The notes under the pieces: generated by a model | Told to the model about the DNA's origin: nothing | Databases searched by the model: none | What the model saw: only the letters and a program-made list of their open reading frames with translations | Shown: piece by piece, positions 58,675 through 64,000 of the stretch | Layout of the letters: each line of letters begins with the position of its first letter | Position numbering within the stretch: the stretch's first letter is position 1 | Assembly (NCBI RefSeq): GCF_900607235.1 | Contig: NZ_LR027852.1 | Location: forward strand, 124,001-188,000 | DNA: 64,000 nucleotides | DNA from: Olivibacter jilunii | GTDB lineage: Bacteria > Bacteroidota > Bacteroidia > Sphingobacteriales > Sphingobacteriaceae | Direction: 5' to 3' | Made by a program: the position numbers and the translations under genes

Positions 58675-59334
58675 ATGAAAAAAGAAAGAAAACGACCGCA
58701 AGGAGAAATTAGGGATAGAGAGCGGACTAAATTAAAGCTCTTAAGTGCAGTGGGTCAAATAATACGGACGGAAGGCTACCAAGGCTTGGGCGTTAATAAG
58801 ATCGCTCAAATAGCCGGTGTAAACAAAAAATTGATTTATAGGTATTTTGATAGTGTCGACAACTTGGTGGAGAAATATGTTCGGGAAAAAGATTATTGGG
58901 TCAGTTTTGTTGATAAAATAAATGTTGCAGATTCGTTCCAGCAAGATTTTGGGCAAGTGGCTTTGCCAAATTTGTTGACACAGCAACTCGATTTTTTTTT
59001 CGGAGCAGACGAACTGCAAAATATCGTACTTTGGGAAATCAGTAAACAAAGCTCGTTAATGCGCGAAATCGCTAATGCCAGAGAAGAGTTGGGCAGTGAC
59101 CTTTTTCGGTTAACGGATCCATTATTCAGTGACACAACGGTAGATTTAAGGGGAATTGTTGCGCTACAGGTTGCCGGTATTTATTATTTGGTACTACATG
59201 CGAAAAACAACGGAAGCACCTTTTGCGAAATTGATGTGAATACGTTAGAAGGACGGGAACGTATAAAACAGGCTGTGACTAAAATTAGTAGCTGGGCATT
59301 TGACGAAGCTAAGAAATGTAAAAACAGAAAATAA
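58675..59334 (+). CDS. TetR/AcrR family transcriptional regulator
   Basis: 219 residues. Helix-turn-helix: KLLSAVGQIIRTEGYQGLGVNKIAQIAGVNKKLIYRYFDSVDNLVEKYV. The C-terminal domain has no recognised ligand class. It is 25 bp after holA with no obvious target operon; a strong terminator follows. Confidence 0.88.
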   Translation: MKKERKRPQGEIRDRERTKLKLLSAVGQIIRTEGYQGLGVNKIAQIAGVNKKLIYRYFDSVDNLVEKYVREKDYWVSFVDKINVADSFQQDFGQVALPNLLTQQLDFFFGADELQNIVLWEISKQSSLMREIANAREELGSDLFRLTDPLFSDTTVDLRGIVALQVAGIYYLVLHAKNNGSTFCEIDVNTLEGRERIKQAVTKISSWAFDEAKKCKNRK

Positions 59335-59340
59335 ACAGAA

Positions 59341-59373
59341 GGGTGTCTGAAAGTTTTTCGGACACCCTATTTA
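59341..59373. terminator. Bidirectional terminator
   Basis: GGGTGTCTGAA pairs with TTCGGACACCC (one G-T pair), followed by TATTTATTT on the plus strand; it ends the TetR gene and lies directly beyond the ABC-F stop. Confidence 0.7.
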
Positions 59374-59374
59374 T

Positions 59375-61057
<1,683 letters not shown>

Positions 61058-61059
61058 CT

Positions 61060-61653
61060 ATGATAATATTATCGCTGCACGGAATGACGAAAGAACAATT
61101 TCTGTTGGAAATATCCAAAAATGTGTCGAAGATGAAAGCCACAGTACTGGCACAGCTCGCCATATCAGATCATTATACCATGTCCGACCTCTTGTCGCTT
61201 TGTTATCATCCGCAGAAAGCCATTGCTTTTCGAGCGGCCTGGATACTGGAATTTGTCGAAAACAAATCGCCTGACCGATTTATCCCTTTATTAGTCGAGT
61301 TTATTGAGCAACTTACGCATCAACATAATGCAAGTTGTCAGCGGCATTTTACGAAGATTTTGATGAATTATACCAATAGAAAAGCTAAAACGATTCGTAA
61401 AGAAGCTTTCAGTCACTTGACAACAACACATAAAGAACAAGTGGTAGAGCGTGTATTCGAGTGGCTGATCAAATCTGAAACACCGGTTGCGGTAAGGGTC
61501 AACTGCATCGAAATACTTTATAACCTCGTTCCTTTATTTCCGTGGATTAAAGATGAGCTAAACGCGCAAATTACTTTTTATTTAAAAGATGGTAGCGCTG
61601 CGATGCAGAGTAGAGGAAAAAAATTACTGATGAAATTGCTGGAAGCATCTTGA
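61060..61653 (+). CDS. HEAT-like helical protein of unknown function
   Basis: About 197 residues from ATG 61060 (AAAGG precedes it); GTG 61030 and ATG 61084 are alternatives. The body consists of paired amphipathic helices, e.g. LLSLCYHPQKAIAFRAAWILEFVENKSPD and VFEWLIKSETPVAVRVNCIEILYNLV, which resemble HEAT repeats. No family was named. It is divergent from the ABC-F gene. Confidence 0.65.
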   Translation: MIILSLHGMTKEQFLLEISKNVSKMKATVLAQLAISDHYTMSDLLSLCYHPQKAIAFRAAWILEFVENKSPDRFIPLLVEFIEQLTHQHNASCQRHFTKILMNYTNRKAKTIRKEAFSHLTTTHKEQVVERVFEWLIKSETPVAVRVNCIEILYNLVPLFPWIKDELNAQITFYLKDGSAAMQSRGKKLLMKLLEAS

Positions 61654-61681
61654 AAAAAACTAAGATCTTTTTTCGATATCC

Positions 61682-63196
61682 TTATTTCAGTAGATTGACC
61701 TTATATAAATCTGTCCGTCTATCCTTCATGGTTTTTACCGTACCGTATTCATGCAGTTCTTTTAGTGCATAGAGATCCACGTCGGTTAATAAAACCATCT
61801 CTGCATTTGGTGTCGCTTCGGCTTTTACGCCATTGGTAGGGAAGGCAAAATCCGACGGAGTGAAGACGGCCGACTGCGCATATTGTATGTCCATATTGTT
61901 CACTTTTGGTAAATTGCCAACGGATCCGGCAATGGCCACATAACATTCGTTTTCGATCGCCCGTGCTTGTGCGCAGTTTCTTACCCGTGTATAGCCATTT
62001 TGTGTGTCGGTTAAAAACGGAACAAATAGGATTTTCATCCCCTGATCGGCCATGATCCTGCTTAGTTCAGGAAATTCGACGTCATAGCATATCTGAATGC
62101 CTATTTTACCGCAGTCTGTATCAAATACTTGTACTTTGTCTCCACCGTACATGCCGTAATATTTGAGCTCGTTAGGTGTAATATGGACTTTGTTGTAGGC
62201 GTCGACTTTACCGCTTCGATGACATAAGTAGGTTGTATTATACAGACGATCATTGGCCGAAAGAGAAGGCATAGATCCTGCGATAATATTTACGTTATAG
62301 GAAACCGCCAAGCGCTGAATTTTCTCTTTGATTTCTTCAGTGTGTTTGGCCAACATGCGCATCGCCTCCCGTTCGGGTAAGTGGTTATAAGGCTCCATTA
62401 GGGGAGTGTTGAAAAACTCCGGAAAAAGCGCAAAGTCCGCACCATATCCGCTAACAACATCCACGAAAAATTCAATCTGATCGTAAAAGGCCTCAACATT
62501 ATTAAAAAGGCGCATTTGCCACTGGATAAGACCTAAGCGAATGGTTTGCTTGGTAGGTGAAATCGAACTGGTTTTCGGTTCGTAATAGATATTATTCCAT
62601 TCAAGTAAAGTAGCATATTCCAATGATTCACGGTCTTCGGGAAGATAGTTTTTTAGGATCTTTTTTACGTGAAAATCATTAGATAACTGAAAGGTTAGGG
62701 TAGGGTCATAGAGTTCTTTTTGTTTAACCTTTTCAATATACTGTTTGGGTGTAAGTGTATCCGCATGCTCATGATATTTGGGAATCCGCCCGCCGGCAAT
62801 GATGCTTTTCAGGTTGAGCTGTTCACAAAGTTCTTTTCTCGCATCATATAGGCGCCTGCCCAGACGTAAATCCCTATAGTCCGGGTGAACAAACAATTCG
62901 ATACCATATAAAACATCGCCTTCAGGATCATGGGTGTTAAACGTGTATTTGCCCGTAATCTCTTCGTACGAATGCGTTCTATCTGTTTTTTCAGAATCGA
63001 CAATAATCGATAAAGCGCATGCAACCACATGGTCGTCCACTTCGACACACAATTGCCCTTCGGGAAAGATGCTCAACAAATGTTTGATGCTTGATTTGGG
63101 CCATATACCGCCTGCTGTGCCGTGATAGGCTTCAACCATAGAGGTTTTTAAATCATTATAATCTGAAAGTCCAAGTGGTCTTATGATGATGTTCAT
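61682..63196 (-). CDS. GNAT acetyltransferase fused to carbon-nitrogen hydrolase
   Basis: 504 residues. Residues 1-160 are a GNAT domain (GIELFVHPDYRDLRLGRRLYDARKELCEQL). Residues 220-500 are a nitrilase-superfamily amidase with the triad Glu (DFALFPEFF), Lys (YNKVHITPNE) and Cys (IGIQICYDVEFPE). Such fusions occur in many bacteria; the substrate is unknown, and an amino-compound or nitrile detoxification or metabolite-repair role is conceivable. Confidence 0.87.
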   Translation of the reverse strand: MNIIIRPLGLSDYNDLKTSMVEAYHGTAGGIWPKSSIKHLLSIFPEGQLCVEVDDHVVACALSIIVDSEKTDRTHSYEEITGKYTFNTHDPEGDVLYGIELFVHPDYRDLRLGRRLYDARKELCEQLNLKSIIAGGRIPKYHEHADTLTPKQYIEKVKQKELYDPTLTFQLSNDFHVKKILKNYLPEDRESLEYATLLEWNNIYYEPKTSSISPTKQTIRLGLIQWQMRLFNNVEAFYDQIEFFVDVVSGYGADFALFPEFFNTPLMEPYNHLPEREAMRMLAKHTEEIKEKIQRLAVSYNVNIIAGSMPSLSANDRLYNTTYLCHRSGKVDAYNKVHITPNELKYYGMYGGDKVQVFDTDCGKIGIQICYDVEFPELSRIMADQGMKILFVPFLTDTQNGYTRVRNCAQARAIENECYVAIAGSVGNLPKVNNMDIQYAQSAVFTPSDFAFPTNGVKAEATPNAEMVLLTDVDLYALKELHEYGTVKTMKDRRTDLYKVNLLK

Positions 63197-63244
63197 TAGA
63201 AAAGTAAAAAATAAAAATTCAAAAGCCTGCCTCCCGGAGGGATG

Positions 63245-63270
63245 GTAAAAACCCCGAAGGGCTCATTGAT
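63245..63270 (-). terminator. UUCG-tetraloop terminator repeat after ruvB
   Basis: A 26-nt segment identical to 11578-11603. On the minus strand AGCCC-TTCG-GGGTT and a T run follow the ruvB stop by about 45 nt. Short AAAATTCAAAAG words precede it (63213-63224). Confidence 0.55.
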
Positions 63271-63313
63271 AACTATCTTATGTCTTGATACTTATATCTT
63301 GCATTCCAACTAG

Positions 63314-64000
63314 CTAAAATAACGTATTTCCTTTGGGATAGTTTGCTTTTCCCAGATGCTTGTAGGCCAGTTCGGTACATTCGCGGCCTCTTGAAGTTCG
63401 CATAATATAGCCCTCCTGAATAAGAAAAGGTTCATATACCTCTTCGATCGTCCCTTCATCTTCTCCTACTGCAGTAGCGATGGTTTTCAGTCCTACCGGC
63501 CCTCCTTTGAATTTATCGATTATGGTCAATAAAATCCGATTATCCATTTCGTCCAATCCATGCTCATCAACATTGAGCGCGTTGAGCGCGTATTGGGCAA
63601 TTTCCGTATCGATATTGCCATTTCCCTTGATTTGGGCGAAGTCACGGGTTCTTCGTAGCAAGGCATTGGCAATCCGTGGGGTGCCACGGCTTCTCCTGGC
63701 GATTTCATAGGCACCTTCTTCGCTGATTGGTGTCCGTAATATCCCGGCAGACCGAAGTACGATGGTTGTTAAGAGTTTGGCATCATAATATTGCAAACGC
63801 GCATTAATGCCAAAGCGGGCGCGAAGTGGCGCTGTTAACAAGCCTGATCGGGTTGTGGCCCCCACAAGGGTAAAAGGACTGAGGGATAATTGCACAGACC
63901 GGGCATTCGGTCCGGTTTCGAGCATGATGTCAATTTTGAAATCTTCCATCGCCGAATAAAGATACTCTTCTACTAAGGGGCTCAGGCGATGGATTTCATC
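63314..64000 (-). CDS. ruvB: Holliday junction helicase RuvB, C-terminal part
   Basis: The gene continues past the window: the frame is open to base 64000, adding [17 protein letters not shown] before an internal Met. Visible parts are Walker B (DEIH), sensor 1 ([20 protein letters not shown]), the arginine-finger region ([21 protein letters not shown]) and the winged-helix end ([40 protein letters not shown]). RuvB drives branch migration with RuvA. The N-terminal Walker A lies outside. Confidence 0.95.
   Translation of the reverse strand, partial: DEIHRLSPLVEEYLYSAMEDFKIDIMLETGPNARSVQLSLSPFTLVGATTRSGLLTAPLRARFGINARLQYYDAKLLTTIVLRSAGILRTPISEEGAYEIARRSRGTPRIANALLRRTRDFAQIKGNGNIDTEIAQYALNALNVDEHGLDEMDNRILLTIIDKFKGGPVGLKTIATAVGEDEGTIEEVYEPFLIQEGYIMRTSRGRECTELAYKHLGKANYPKGNTLF

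Overview
The window looks like a chromosomal segment of a member of the Bacteroidota, most likely Sphingobacteriaceae. Reasons: a SusC/SusD pair, a GH92 mannosidase, small families typical of the phylum (DUF4293, Thx, OmpH-type Skp lipoprotein, HsdR-N protein beside holA), a sphingomyelin-synthase-like PAP2 protein, and several promoters of the Bacteroidota form TTG-N19/20-TAnnTTTG. Genus cannot be fixed from the sequence alone. No rRNA, tRNA, CRISPR array, prophage or transposase gene was recognised.

Layout. 1-9.4 kb: housekeeping and envelope genes (OmpA-like fragment, DUF4293, truA, ABC exporter, sucD, msrB, GH92, rlpA, outer-membrane barrel). 9.9-15.8 kb: a minus-strand run of tRNA and wall genes (miaA, pRiA4b Orf3-like, cca, tsaC-like, a GT4, dapD). 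16.2-28.9 kb: a surface-glycan locus of GT9, a WaaP-like kinase, PAP2, and nine glycosyltransferases or related enzymes, interrupted by an S4 RNA-binding gene; a decayed GT2 lies at its edge (29.1-29.4 kb). 29.5-33.4 kb: an FG-GAP/VCBS repeat protein with a small lipoprotein, a 0.5 kb array of 21-bp repeats, and an OmpA lipoprotein. 33.9-38.6 kb: SusD/SusC. 39.3-46.4 kb: two ankyrin proteins, small membrane proteins, a TetR regulator facing a clear palindromic operator, and a PAP2_C protein. 47-64 kb: META lipoprotein, thx, ompH, gyrB, hydrolase, valS, lipoprotein, HsdR-N, holA, TetR, ABC-F, GNAT-nitrilase fusion, and the 3' part of ruvB.

The most unusual content is between genes. Three ~0.45-0.53 kb elements (18.8-19.35, 46.47-46.97 and 52.11-52.56 kb) share an architecture of end hairpin, conserved core and nested long-range stems. 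The stems are kept by different bases in each copy, as expected for structure under selection. One copy has 19-bp perfect terminal inverted repeats, and two copies sit in opposite orientation beside the same 30-nt flank. A 0.72 kb array between the divergent hsdR-N and holA genes alternates seven copies of a ~55-bp block with variable runs of short TTAGTAG-type words. Several short intergenic word families recur across the window, and one of them appears inside the valS coding sequence in frame.

The genes are mostly ordinary core functions. The surface-glycan locus, the SusCD and GH92 genes and the outer-membrane proteins fit an organism that harvests glycans and decorates its own surface. 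Start codons were revised for miaA (probably non-ATG), dapD, the ABC-F gene, the META lipoprotein and the 31-kb lipoprotein.
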